From the NCBI RefSeq assembly GCF_043641665.1, contig NC_092191.1, forward strand, positions 20,243,501 to 20,307,500: 64,000 nucleotides of DNA, in the 5' to 3' direction. Shown here in pieces: positions 13,134 to 25,390 of this stretch. The notes beneath the pieces were generated by a model that was given only the letters and a program-made list of their open reading frames with translations, searched no databases and was not told the DNA's origin. How positions within the stretch are numbered: the first letter of the stretch is position 1; each line of letters begins with the position of its first letter. The stretch comes from Enoplosus armatus (taxonomy: Eukaryota > Chordata > Actinopteri > Centrarchiformes > Enoplosidae). The position numbers and the translations under genes are program-made.

Positions 13134-13693
13134 ATAGTTGGACATTTTGGAAAAATGCGCTTGCTTTCTTGCCGAGAGTTTAGATGAGAAGGTCGATACC
13201 GCTGAATATGAAGCTACAGCCAGCAGCCTTTTAGCTTAGCTTAGCACAAAGACTGGAGTTTGAGTTTTCAGCGGCCGCTTCCGGCTCCAAGAAGAAGAGG
13301 ATGATTTATGAGAAATGTCAGTGAGTTACAGAAGCCAGTGGAGCCGAGGCATGCCCCTTTGACCCTCTTATAAAAAAGCTGGAACCAGCAGCCGGTTAGC
13401 TTAGCTTAGCACAAAGACAGGAAACAAGGGGAAACATCTAGCCTGGCTCTCAGATAACAAAATCCACCTACCAGTGTCTCTGAAGCGCAATAATTTACAC
13501 GTGGAGGGGGGGGGGGGGGGGGTTTGCAGGGTTTCATACAGGTTGCACAAAAGTATTAAGAGAGGGGTGAGAGTTAGTGAGAGTTTCAAGGTGCTGGTAG
13601 GCATCTAAAGCTTCATGTAGAGTGGTACTGATCTCCTCATCTAACTCTCAGCAAGAAAGCAAATAAGCGCATTTCCCAAATATGCCAAACTAT
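13134..13693. mobile_element. teleost MITE with long terminal inverted repeats
   Basis: The left end atagttggacattttgg continues to GCGCTTGCTTTCTTGCCGAG. The right end, read in reverse complement, gives atagtttggcatatttggg then GCGCTTATTTGCTTTCTTGC. These are imperfect terminal inverted repeats of at least 60 nt. Internally the segment TTAGCTTAGCTTAGCACAAA occurs twice (about 13231 and 13397). I recognise this from memory as a common percomorph interspersed repeat. It has no coding capacity. A partial copy lies in ttc7a intron 12 (about 58600-58697). Confidence 0.8.
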
Positions 13694-13949
13694 TTCTTTA
13701 AGTGGCAACATATTTGGTAACGAGGTCAGTATTATGTCGTATTTCTAGTGTTTACTATACCAGTAATACCTGCGAGGCCCGTTTTACAGCCCCATTTTCT
13801 GAAGTCATTGGCAGCGTGTGGGGGAAAGTTTCCTCCTGTTGCATTTTCTCCTCTGACTCCCGTCTCACTTGTGAAGGCTTTTCATTTCCTTCACTTCTCG
13901 TGCTCCGAGCCCACATTTCTCCCAAACTCCCGCAGTGCTAAGCCCGGAG

Positions 13950-14360
13950 CTCAACGCAGATACACACCACATGGCTCCCATGCGTGTTATCTGCACGCGA
14001 ACCACAGTAACACCGGCAGGAAGAAGAGGATGAGGAGGAAGAGCGCAGGGAGAGGGACGGGCCAGAGAGACACTGCTGCTGCTTCCCTCCCCCCCCCCGG
14101 CGTTGGAGAGCTGCAAGTCTGTGGCGGCAAAGTGAGCGTTGACCTCCGGTTAACCTCGCGCGGAACGCACGTACGCGGACAGGCGCGTGCTCACACAAGG
14201 CTCGCATCCGTATTTCATTGCAGAAATATATCCGCCCGACTGTATTTTACACCCACCGCGGAGCTCACCTCCAAGTGGCTGAGAGGGCCGAGGAGGGCCG
14301 GGCCTGGAGGCTGCTCCTCTTCCACCCGGCCCGAGCCAAGAGCAACACGGCCAATCGCAC
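13950..14360. other. orphan CpG-rich patch
   Basis: CpG dinucleotides are dense here (for example CCTCGCGCGGAACGCACG at 14154-14171) against a CpG-poor background, which resembles an unmethylated CpG island. A long open frame crosses it on the plus strand (about 13748-14611), but its translation has no recognisable domain, is rich in Arg/Ser/Pro and begins inside the flanking sequence, so I do not call it a gene. It could be a promoter or distal regulatory island. No gene start is visible nearby. Confidence 0.35.
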
Positions 14361-16544
14361 AATCATCTGGAGGCAGCTACAGTACAGGGGCTCAAAGATC
14401 CATCAGTCCGCTTTCCAGCTTTGTCTTGCCTTACTGCTTGTCACATTTATTGTTCAATAACTCAGCTCTGACTGGATCTGACGCAGCTGCTATCACGAAA
14501 GCCTCTGAACAGGTTACAGTAAGTGGCAGATTCACCTTCGTGACCTCTGCCCCCTTTGGACCTCCTGGAAAGCTTGACTCCCCACCTGTCCAACATCTGC
14601 TAGCCAAATGAAGTCCAGGTTCTGCCTCACATAATCTGATTAAAGCCAAACCCCCATTTATATCCCCCCACTCCTCCTTCTTCGACACCCCTTTTCTTCG
14701 TCAATCCCTCCACCCCCCCCCACCCCCCTCTGCTCCAGAGAAGTTGGACCACATGTGAACAGTCAGTGAACGGCATCTGGACTGACCTCTTTTTTTTGTT
14801 GTTGTTCTCTGGCAGAGACGCTGGAAAATTTCAGTGGGCATGTCCTGTTAATTCCTCTGCCCCCCCCCCCCCCTTCACTCTTTCTCCATTACCGTCTCCC
14901 TCCCTGATTCTATCTCAGTCTCTTCCTATATGCATGTATATATGTAGATACATACATATTAGGGGAATGTTTTGATTCTGAACATACCCAGTTCAGAATG
15001 CAGGAGAGTACCATGTCCTATCTATCCTCTTCTTTCCGTTTCTTTCTGGTCCTCTGCTCGCATTTCCACCACTTTTCTTCTCTCCCATTCCGCCGTGTCC
15101 TTCTCCTCCAGCGCAGTGTATCATTGCTGCTTGGCTGGCCTCTGCGTAAACCCTGGGCTCATTCAGCAGCCCTGCTTACTCTCACCCTCGGGCCTCCCCG
15201 TCGCTCCGCGAGCCTCCGGAAAGTTCTCGGAGCTCGGAGCGCTGGCATCGGGAGCCGAATCCATGTATGTGTTTATGGAGTTCTGACAAATTCCTTCCTC
15301 CTCGCTCCCTCTCTTGCGTCGCAGACTTGACATGCAAGCATTATATTTAATCCCTCATTCCCCGTGCAGGCAGGGGCAGTGTGGTGGAGGAGCTATGGGG
15401 CCTGGAGCTGGAGCTATGGCCTCTGTGGTGGCGGGTGCACCATTATGGAGGCAGCAGGACAGGCGAGCGATGGGTTCAGATAGGCCTTGTGGTAGAGCTA
15501 TGGGATATGTGGTGGAGCTGTATTTTCTTATGGCGGGGTACTGCCTGGGCCATTGGCTTTGGGAATACTGGTCGCTCTTTAATTAATTGAATTATGAATA
15601 AACTGCTCCAATCCACTGAGTATTAGGTTCTGCAGTAGATTTTGAAAAACCAACTGGGGCTGTTCCTGCTTTTGTGTTAACTGGTCGACTAAAGTAAAAC
15701 ATAAAAATGCATAGTAGTAGACAGTTTTGCCGCCTGCCTGGGGGTCAAATTACAGTTGCAAAGCAACATTGTGAGCGGCAGTTTACCATGTTGGGTTGAT
15801 TCAGAGATGTCACATGACTTCTGACATGCAGCAAAATAAGTTAAATTGAGTTTTAAATGTTAATTAAACCTCTCTGGATCTCGGCTGCGCCCCACCTATC
15901 TGGAGTTTGAAACAAGACTACAGGCCTCAGCATGCTTGATGGATCGTGTAACAGCACCTAAACCCCCATTTCTGATGGCGTATTCTGCTGCAGCCGCATC
16001 GGAAGTGTAACTTTCCAAATCAAACAAAATCCGACAAGCACGCCCACGAGGTGTGAGTGCTTGCACTTCTCTCTCAAGCTCTGTTGCTTTGATTTCTCAC
16101 ATAACCACGTAAAACTATCCTCATTTGCACCCTTCATCACATCAAGACTACAAACAAAAGATAGAATGGGATGCAGCCAAGAGGGAGCCATGGCTGCAGG
16201 TGTTTCGGCCCACCTTCAAGTACGGACATTTGAAACGGGTATAAGTACGTTTGCCTTCAGACATGGTCCAACAACCAGCATCATACAACCTAGTTTGCTT
16301 GAAGCATACTGAGACCTTGAGTTTAAGGCCATGCTAGCAGCCTTTACCATTCGCAAGCGGTTTAAACCTGCAATGATTGACTTTTACCATTTTGACCATT
16401 CTCGCGCAGCGCAACAAGCTGTAAACACAACACTGACATAAAGTTGATAGGGAGAACGTATTCGCAAGCAGCTGCGTATTTACACATTCAGCAGACATGA
16501 AGCAACATTAGAATTCATTTGGAGTCGTGTTTCTGGACGCCTGT

Positions 16545-16890
16545 CTGAAAGTCAGTCCAATGTTCACTCTCCTTTTAGCTCAGTTTTGATTCCCTCCAAC
16601 TCCTGAGGGAAATATCTGGCTCTTTAGCTGCTAAATGCTCCACTATGTTCACCGGCTAGTCGCTAACCTGCTGTTGGAGCTGGCAGTGTGCACTGGGTTT
16701 ATCAGAGCTGGCGAGAGTGAACCAAAACGGTAAAGTTGGGGGCCGTAAAATCCAAAACAATGAGCTGAAAGATGCTAAAAAAAAAAAGCTCTGTAGAGCT
16801 GAGGGGAACTACAGAGTCAGATAATTGTCTGTGGCTTCGTCGATACCTTTCACATTACTCACCGTCAACTGACTCATTATATGAAAACAT
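16545..16890 (+). repeat. teleost interspersed repeat family C, copy 1
   Basis: Shares the landmark GGGAAATATCTGGCTCTTTA, then GGGTTTATCAGAG, GAGAGTGAACCAAAAC and GAGCTGAGGGGAACT, in the same order with the copy at 25115-25390. A reverse-orientation partial copy lies at about 61565-61640. No open frame of note. I recognise it as a dispersed teleost repeat but cannot name its superfamily. Confidence 0.7.
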
Positions 16891-18744
16891 TGACTAGAGC
16901 AGCTTTAAAACCAACAGAATAACCAAGTGGCCCTGGCATTCAAAGCCTGAATTATGTGGCAGTGCTGGAAAGTAATTAATCATCAGTTAATAAGTGTAAC
17001 CACACTGATGCAATGCGAAAAACAAAACCCTGTGAGTGTCCTGTGTCCTGAACAATGAAAAGCAAGTTCAAGAAAGAAGAAAGAAAAAGAGAACCGGGTG
17101 GGGGGGGGGGTCAAGACAGACAAGACAGTGAGAAACGAGACTGTTTGGCGGTTTCCTCTCCGAGCCGGCTTTCCCAGAAGAGTAATCAGCTAAGGGTGAC
17201 CACAAAGGAGTCCAGAGGCTTTTCATCCAGGCCCCAGGGTCTCTTCTAGGACGAGCTGGGGGGACTTAGCACTTAACTGTCACACTGGCCCCTCTCTCTG
17301 TTTCCCAGTGACTCACACAGCTGTTGTCACACCACCAGGCACCAGCTATACGACCACAACCCACCCAGGTTGTGGAGGGTTCACTTGTTTTGTTAACGTG
17401 TTGACATATTTTCTCTGGCAGATCTGGTCCCAAGTCCCCATCTGCTGTTTACATGCTGCTGACATGTTTTATTTTGTCTGGCAACTATGACACATGTAAC
17501 TCTGCTCCGGGGATGTAAACATAGTATATGAGCTTCTGAGGTGTTGAATGGTCTTTGACATACTATAGATGTTGAAGGGAGGTTGTAAAGGAATGTTTAC
17601 ATTACTTTAAGTCAAGCACTGTGCGTAACTGCAGTTTTATGCTCTATGCCCTTCTCTACAACATGCACCTCATTCTCATCCAAATTCTCTAAATGCTGTT
17701 TGTTTTCAAGACAATTGGCCTCCAACCGACGGCCTCTACCAGGATGTCCTGTAGACCACATTCAGCACTTTTGCTTTAGACAGAACCTTTATTATCAAGC
17801 GTGGCAATAGTTCGCTGGAAATGTTTAAGTAATTTTAGCTTCTGTTTCTTGTAATCCTTGCTTCACTAGAAAAGGTTCTTGGAGCTCCCTGCTCTTTTCT
17901 CAGCAAAGCTCGGTTTCTCATCCTGCATGGGAGCTGCCCAAAACAACCACAGGTCATTGAGCAACTCCGCTGGAGCTGTTGCTGGTTGAATAACATGCTC
18001 AAGGGCTTCCGCGGGTCTGAACCTGTGGCCTCTGGTCACAACTTTTCCAAAGTAATCTGACTCAAACATTCGCTTTGTTCAATGTTGTAAAGAACTTTCC
18101 AGGCGTCATGTTGTTTCTCTCGAGCTTGAAAATTTTAGGGATAATTCTGTGTTATTGCCATTGGGTCTTATTTTTGCAGTTTTGCCCATGGTTATAATGG
18201 CATTGTTGTTATTCCTAATAATAACTCGGTACTCCCCAAGTTACTGTAATTTCTGAAATTTGGGAACATGTGGACATTGCTACTGCTAAGTCCAATGGGG
18301 CAAGAAATTAAAGAATAAGTCTGGTGATATTCTAAACTTTTTCTTATTATCAATGAATTCATCCTACTAACTAAGTATTGTCTGTGTATCCAAAGACTGG
18401 TATATCTTATTCCTCTGTGCCAGAGTCACCATTAAAAACACATGAGCCACACTGTCGCACTGGGTGATGTTCCTACATTACCATGAACACACACACTGTA
18501 GTTTACTTTGACTCAGTCCCACATTCACCGTCCTGCTGCCCCAAATACTCACTAGATGACCAAATGTGTATTAATCCACCACTGAAATTAGTCCCCAATA
18601 AATGCACTGTTTCCTCCTGTTTGAGTAATGTTAGCGAAAAACAACAGCTGCCAGCTGTTTATCGAAATCATTTAGCCCTCTTTTTTTTTTAGCATGAAAT
18701 GATATATTTGTGTTATTTGTATGTGTGCATCTTCAGTAGGAATA

Positions 18745-18970
18745 AATGGGCTCCAAATTAGCCAAACAAGCTAATTTGGTGGCTAACAGTACCATTATTA
18801 CCCAAACTGTCCTTTGTAAACATCCATCACAGCTTACAGACCGACTTCATGGTTCAAATTTGACCTTCCGGACTTACCATAATTGTGCATACTTACAGTT
18901 TTCCTGTGCAATGCAGGGTAATTACAGACATTATGGGCAGTCTCACACTTTTACCCCCAAATAGAAATAC
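18745..18970 (+). repeat. possible interspersed repeat, related to 42790-43000
   Basis: The 18-nt string ATTATTACCCAAACTGTC is identical to one in ttc7a intron 3 (about 42821). The following 40-50 nt are loosely similar, with matching CAGACCGACTTCATGGTTCA and GCGGACCAACTTCCTGGTCC segments. Probably two old copies of one element. Confidence 0.4.
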
Positions 18971-20500
18971 GACCACTAAAAGTGCCTGTTTTTGCCAGTG
19001 ACAGGCTCAGATTGTTCTGACAACATTATGGAAAGGAGATCGACATAGAGTAAGTCATCCCTCATCTCTCGCGAGATTTCAGAGTGAGACCTTTCCTTGA
19101 GTGAGACTTACTCTTTATCCACTGGACCAATTCCAAAACTTGTACCTATTACTCATTTAGACCCCAAAATATGTAAAAATAGAAATAGGGCCCAGGTTTT
19201 AAAAATACTGAAATGACCTTAAATTGAAGGAATCAGATAAGTGGAGTGGAGAACATTAATTTGGATGAGCTGCTCCAGCTCTCCCCACATTGTTCTCTGT
19301 CACAAGTATTATAACATAACCATGTATACAGTACACTTCAGGTGTAGCCCCACTGTATTGCGTTCGGCCCCTGATGATCTGATGGATCAGTGCACAGGTC
19401 AGTCGCTGCACCTCTGCAGCTGCCGCCATGCTGTGAGACACACTGCTTGAACACACACAGCCTGTTGAATGTATATTTGTAGAGAGATCTGTATAGTCTA
19501 CTGTCCAAACTTTGTCTTGCACTGTGTCTTTGCACTGCATGTGAGGTCCTCGCGTCTTTGTGCCATATGGGCGCAGCGTAGTATACACCACGAATGACAT
19601 CTCTGCAACAGTGCCATGATAGATTTCTGCACATTTATGAAGCTGGTTCTGAATCTGAAACGGCTGTAAAAAAAAAAAAAAAACAGAAAACAAAACAAAA
19701 AAAAACATGACGGCAAAGGGGACTGAGTGTAATTTGTTTGTCAAGGAAAAATTAAATGGTTCGTAGAGGAAAGTCAAATTCTTTGTCAAAGTAATCAAAA
19801 CAGTGTTTCTTTGTTTGGCTGAAATGCTGATTCGCATTAGGAACATGTGAAATTATTTAACCAGCTTTTTTTTTCGCTCGCTTGACAAGTGGATTCTAGA
19901 TGTCAGCTGTAAATTAACTGCAGTGGTGAATCACAGCCCTAAGTGTCTTTTGGGTAATCTGCAGTGGATGTCGCGTGAAGAAGATGCGGACAGCTCACCG
20001 GGGGCCTGCTGCGCTCGGGTGTGCGAGGAATGGTGTGACGGTGGAAGCAAAGCGCAGAGTGTTTGAGCCTGCTTGTGGTCAAGAGTGCGCAGCGAGCCCT
20101 GCAACAGGAAATGACAGAACCCAGCGCAGAGGCTAAAAATAATGCCCGTTGTTAAGGGAGAATAGAGCCGGGGAGGCAGCGGAGTACAGCAAATATTATT
20201 TCAATTAAATCGCAGGCCCAAAACCACGGCCTTCTTTTCAGAGAAAAACCCAGGTGGCTGCCAGGGGAAAAAATAAAGTGAGGAGAGGAGAGGGAGAGGT
20301 GAGGAGTTGAAGCTCTCGCAAATGGAGTCAGAGGTTGGGTGTTGGTGATGGGGATGGGCGGGGTGAGGGGGGTTTCTGAGTAAAATTCCTGTGAAGTTAT
20401 GCCACAGTGCACTGACTCACGGAGGACAACATGCGTTTTATTTGGGGCCTTTTTTCGCAATGGCTTCCACCACCTCTTTCCCTGACTTCACTATTGTTAC

Positions 20501-20546
20501 CAAGAGGAGGAGGAGGAGGAGGAGGAGGAGGAGGGGGAGGAGGAGG
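20501..20546 (+). repeat. (GGA)n trinucleotide repeat
   Basis: About 14 GGA units with one GGG interruption. Translations of polyGly or polyPro across it are artefacts. Confidence 0.9.
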
Positions 20547-20615
20547 GTGTAATGCTGGCATCAAACTGACACTAACGCCACTCCAGTTCACCTCCCCCTT
20601 TCCTAAACCCTCACT

Positions 20616-20623
<8 letters not shown>

Positions 20624-20660
<37 letters not shown>
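20624..20660. repeat. (AC)n microsatellite
   Basis: Roughly 18 AC units, about 80 nt downstream of the GGA repeat. Confidence 0.9.
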
Positions 20661-20661
<1 letters not shown>

Positions 20662-21384
20662 CATACACACTGGCAAGCTCAACACACCCTGGCACTCAGC
20701 GGTGCCGAGCTAAGAATGGAGCACTCCTTCGGCTCACGCAATGTGGTGTGCTGAAATTTCCTGCAATAAAAAACGTGATTGGGAAGATACCCATTAAAAT
20801 GTGTGAGTAAAGAGGAAAGAGCCGAGAGCCTGCCAGCCAACGAAGAACGGGAGAGCGAAGAAGAGGAGGAGGGCGGGAGAGGTTGCTGGAAAGGGGGGAG
20901 TCTTGTAGAGAAAAGTGTTAGAGGAAGAGGGGGATAAAGGAGGGGAGGTGGAGGGATATTCTCCTCGCTGACCACTGGATACCCTGCCACCCCTCTGCAT
21001 GAAAAAAAAGAGCACATTTTGGCTGCTTTGGCGTTCTCTCTCCTCTCTTGCCCCCCACCCCCCCCTTTTCTTTTTTTTCAAATCCTGTTTTCATTTAGCA
21101 CATGGCAGCGCTCCCTCAAACTCTTGAGTTTCCCAAACCAAAAGCTATTTCCTGATTCACTCCCTCTCTCATATAATTATTCTGCTGGACCGTGTTTCTC
21201 AGTTCTTTTTTCAGGGCTCCTTCTCCAGCACTGCCTGTTCTGTACTCGGGGGTGACATCACGGCCTCAATGGGGCAAAGGCGGGCCCGGCTCCGTACTCC
21301 GCGGGTCAGAGGTCGCGGGCTGCTCCCACCCCTTCACACACACTTAACCCCTATATGCCACTAGCATTACGCCGAGATCTGGTG

Positions 21385-21419
21385 TAATGTTAATGAGACC
21401 CTTTTGCATGGGGTAATTA
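21385..21419. promoter_or_regulatory. homeodomain/octamer motif cluster
   Basis: Within 35 nt lie TAATGTTAATG, TTTGCAT (reverse of the POU octamer core ATGCAAA) and TAATTA, the paired-type homeodomain core. The setting is an otherwise gene-free interval about 9 kb upstream of prop1, so an enhancer is possible. Motif content alone is weak evidence. Confidence 0.25.
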
Positions 21420-24400
21420 AGTTTGCCTGAATCACATGTCCTGGAACACATGTTAGGAACTTTTTGTTTTTGTTTTTGATTGTATTAGCTGTACGTGGAC
21501 AAAGACACACAAAAAAAAGATACATATCTTTTCGGGTGAGCCGGGGGTTTTTGTTACGAGACGTTCTCTGAGCTCAAGCGGGTCACATGCTTAATATGTT
21601 AAGGGCCCTTGTTAAAGACTTGCGGTATTCACCTCATAAATGGCCGCATTGTTCCCGTTCACGCACACACTCGCGCATACACTGAGGCTTTTTTTTTTTT
21701 TTTTATGCCATAACTATTCTGAATCACTTGTAATGTGCCCTCAAATCTCCTGTTAAAGTGCACACTCAGTCGCACAGGGCATTTACGCTGCATTTTCAGC
21801 TACTCAACTCGTTGTTTTCTAGTCCCTCTCCCCGTCTTCCTGCTGGTGGGGTTGGCAGCGTCGAGCTGCATTGACACCGGTCTCTCTCTCTCTCTCCCTC
21901 CCTCCCAGCTGTGTGCTTCTGTCCTCGTTCCAGCTGTTCGGGCGTGGCCGCTGCTGGCACCATGAGAAACCTCCACAAACTCAGGGGAGGAGAGGCATGC
22001 TGCAGATAGACGTATAGGCACGCTGCATGCTCACACAATGATTAGGTCAGGAAGCTCGTGTGAACTTTAGATTGTGACCTACCGCTGCAAGGTAGAGGGT
22101 GATAACAATACAGCAATAAAAATTTAAGCATCACGTATCAAACAAGGATGAATGTATTTAAAGTTTCGTACAAACCCTTTTTTTTTTACCTGTTTATTTG
22201 CCTCAGAATTTGCAGAAACATCCAATCAGAGACACCAACTTTCAGTGCTTGACAAGTTTTGGGTTCTCGGTTTCTACAGACAGAAGTTTGGTTGGTAACT
22301 AAAGTACTGAAGTTTCGATATCCAGCCCTACTTGATGTGATTGCAAGTGATCGTTGTTTTCTCACGTGAACGCCAAACACGCACAGTAGCTGCATGCTAC
22401 GTGGGGGCAGCAGATTATATTTAGGACCCATCACACCGGTATTTATGACGGCAATATTTCACGCCAGATTCAATCATTTGAACGGAGCTGGAGGATTGCT
22501 TTCATGTCCAGTTCAACTATGGTGAATGCATACTGCTGACCAATCGCAAAGCTGCTTTGAATTAGTTCACCGCGCATTGGGTGGTCAAATTGGGAATCAA
22601 ATTGAGTCCAGAATGCTAGAGGCTATCCAGCGGCATTCAGTTTTATATGGTTCTCCTCTGGCAGAACAAGAGTTGCAAGTTGAATAGTGGCACGGTTTGC
22701 CGTCAGTTTTGATACAGGGTCAAATAAATGGCATTAATGGGTGTCCCAGCTTGGTAATGGCCAATTCCTCTCATACTGCACACTTCCAGATCTGCTACTT
22801 TTCCGAGCGACAAAGTTATATCTGCCTTTGAAGCTGCAAACCCTCAACTTCTTTGACAAAAAAAAACACGAATAGGAAACAGAATAACACGGCGCGAGAA
22901 TATTCCCGCCCTGGTGCGTCAGACATTTAAGTCGACGATTGGCCGAAGCACGCAGCGTATATATCTGACCGACAGCCTTTAAAAACCTTCCAGCTTTCCT
23001 CCTCATGTTTTCACTCATAGCGGTGCTAAGAATAGCCTGCAGACGAGACTACAATATGCACTGTAATAGCAGTAGAAACCCTATACCAGTCTCGAGGTCA
23101 TACGGTGTGAATGCAAGCGCTGATCTGAGTTGAGAGAGCGCACATGAGAAAATATAGCCTACATGTGCGTTAAGTCGGGGAGCACGCATGTCTACATGAG
23201 TATCAGTATGTGCGCATGTGTCCTTACAGCATGCGATTGGCTGGTGATGAACGGGCGCCTGCTCTGCGAGGGTAGCGCAGGCTGCTGGGGGGGGATAAGA
23301 GTAGGGCTTAGCGCAGATGACGGTGGATGTAACGGCAAGAGTGCAGTACAGACATGCAGGAGAGGCAGCGAGCGGCTTTTTTACGAGACGCTGACACACC
23401 CCGCCACGAAAAGCGAGCCGTTGCACAAGAGGAAGTGCTTAACAATCAGTGCAAATAGATGCTCATAAACAAGGTTGCGCAAGCGAAAAAAGACATAACC
23501 GGAGGGCTGTGACGGAATGTTATTGAGGATGCAGAGAGTCCAACGTGATCTTGTATTTGATGACTTTTTAATGATTCATTTAGCTCAGCCATCGTTTTTT
23601 TTTTGTCTTTACAAAACCCAAATTACAAGAGCAAAAGTGCAGGACATTGTTTATCTGCTCTGCAAATGCTAACTAGCTTAGTACCTACAGTGGTCATTTG
23701 TAGGTACTGTAGGAGGTTTTCTGAGTCTTATGTTCACTTCATTTCGGTCAGCAAAATCGGCAGACGCCAGGTGGAAATGAGACCCCTGCTTGTGGTACCT
23801 ATGTCTGAAATCAAGAACCCATTATTTCAAAAGTGACTATGGATTTTGAGAGGCAAGGAAAGGCCTGACAGGTGTAGAAACTGTAGCTAAGGCTTAGCAA
23901 ACAATAACAAATTATAACAGCAACTAAGTAATAATATCCTGCAAATCAGTCATATAATATCAGATAATTTGATATAAGCAGATTCTGGTTAAGGAGCAGG
24001 GTTGAGCATCGAGTACCATGCTTGAGTTTGGGGAGTGCCTTTGAGGACCACAGGAGGCCCGTGTCAGAGGTGGGGCGGGAGGGGGGGGGGGGAAGAGGAC
24101 ACCACCAAGGGAGTCTGGAGCAGGAGGAGGCATCCAGACAGCAGCTCTGCAAATCCACTGGCCCTCCCTGCCAAAACAGCTGAACCTCGAAAACCTCACG
24201 CAGGGCAAGATGCCACACGCCACCATTATCTCAATCACTCTACAACAAAGTTGACGTTTTCATGGAAGTGCGACAGAAACAGCAAACGTTTATTCGTAGA
24301 ATTACTTTTAAAGCTACAGTCAAGAAGTGCTTCGTTTTCACAGAATAGAACGGGCCGTCTTTGCGGTGTCCGGGACAACCCGTCCTGTACTAACCTGCCG

Positions 24401-24609
24401 TTCTTGGCTTTATATCCGTAGCTGGGAAAGATGAGATTCCCACAGCGCAGGCTAATATGACGGCCTAGTTGAGTTAAATGTCTTTAGGGAACACAGAGTA
24501 CTGCTGCAGGCACATGGGCCCTGAGAGGGTGGTGCTGCACGCTGCACCATCTGCTGAGTCATAATGGGCACAGTGGTTCCCACTTCACCCTGCAGACTGG
24601 CCCAGTGGT

Positions 24610-24638
24610 CAGACAGACAGACAGACAGACAGACAGAC
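24610..24638 (+). repeat. (CAGA)n tetranucleotide repeat
   Basis: About seven perfect CAGA units. Confidence 0.9.
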
Positions 24639-25114
24639 GTATGGTAAGGGAATGATTCAGGTTGTAGCTGTATTGAGATGAACAGCCGTACTTTGCTTCA
24701 GGAACCACGTGTATTATCCAAGTGTAACAAACTGTAAATCGGCCTGAATAAAATGGAAAGTAAAGACAATTTCATGTGCGAAGCCGTAAAGATCAGAAAA
24801 CAAAACTGAGACATAACTAGACTTAGAATCCACTTGGGAGGCAAAAAAGACTGAAAAAGGTTTGTCCTGAGGGTGGTGCCAAAGAGAGAGGCCATGTTGT
24901 TACCTCAATATCTTCATATCAGCCCACTTCAAACTTGAAAGGAGAGCTCAGAGGAAAAAAGAACTTCAGAAATCTTGTGGCTTTTCAAACTTTTGCAGGG
25001 AATTGTTTGAAGGATCCCGTCACAGCAGCTGATTGAGAAAAACATTTTTTAGGACCTTTAACATTTCTTTTTCGGAATGTCGTGTTTCTGGCCACTAAGC
25101 TCAATATTCACTCC

Positions 25115-25390
25115 TGTTTCCGCTCTGTTTACGCCTCCACCAACCCCCGTGGGAAATATCTGGCTCTTTAGTGGGTTTATCAGAGGGGCTTTTTGTTTTT
25201 TCTCAGAAAACAGCTGGAAAAGACGCTGATGAGAGCCGTGAGAGTGAACCAAAACAGTAAAGTTGTGGGCCATAAAAGCAAAACATGAAGCTGAAAGGCG
25301 ATCCATCGAGCTGAGGGGAACTGCGGGGATAATTCATTGGGGGGTTCGTCGCTACGAGTGACCACACGTCAGTCATTTGATGCATTGAAT
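25115..25390 (+). repeat. teleost interspersed repeat family C, copy 2
   Basis: Colinear with the copy at 16545-16890 (GGGAAATATCTGGCTCTTTA, GGGTTTATCAGAG, GAGAGTGAACCAAAACAGTA, GAGCTGAGGGGAACTGC). It lacks the segment containing CTAAATGCTCCACTATG, so the two copies differ by an internal deletion. The minus-strand open frames crossing it are by-products of the repeat. Confidence 0.7.

Larger units (their letters stand above)
14361..19940. other. intergenic, repeat fragments only
   Basis: Apart from the interspersed repeat copies listed separately (16545-16890, 18745-18970) I see C-runs near 14709 and 14861, a GC-rich patch at 15190-15260, and nothing coding. The open frame on the minus strand around 19256-19846 crosses a poly-T/AAAC-rich stretch and has no family motifs. 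Confidence 0.5.
19941..23480. other. intergenic, moderately CpG-containing, possible regulatory DNA
   Basis: GC and CpG content are higher than in the flanks, notably 19970-20110, 21240-21320 and 22880-23470. It contains a (GGA)n repeat, a (CA)n repeat and a cluster of homeodomain/POU-like motifs (listed separately). No exon with matching splice sites was recognised on either strand. Confidence 0.4.

Noticed and set aside
13748..14611. 287-codon open frame across the CpG patch
   Set aside because: No domain, Arg/Ser/Pro bias from GC content, no supporting splice or start context. Kept only as a CpG-rich region.
19256..19846. 196-codon minus-strand open frame
   Set aside because: No recognisable family; it includes poly-Phe from an A/T-rich run and ends in sequence without gene-like borders. 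Possibly an interspersed repeat.
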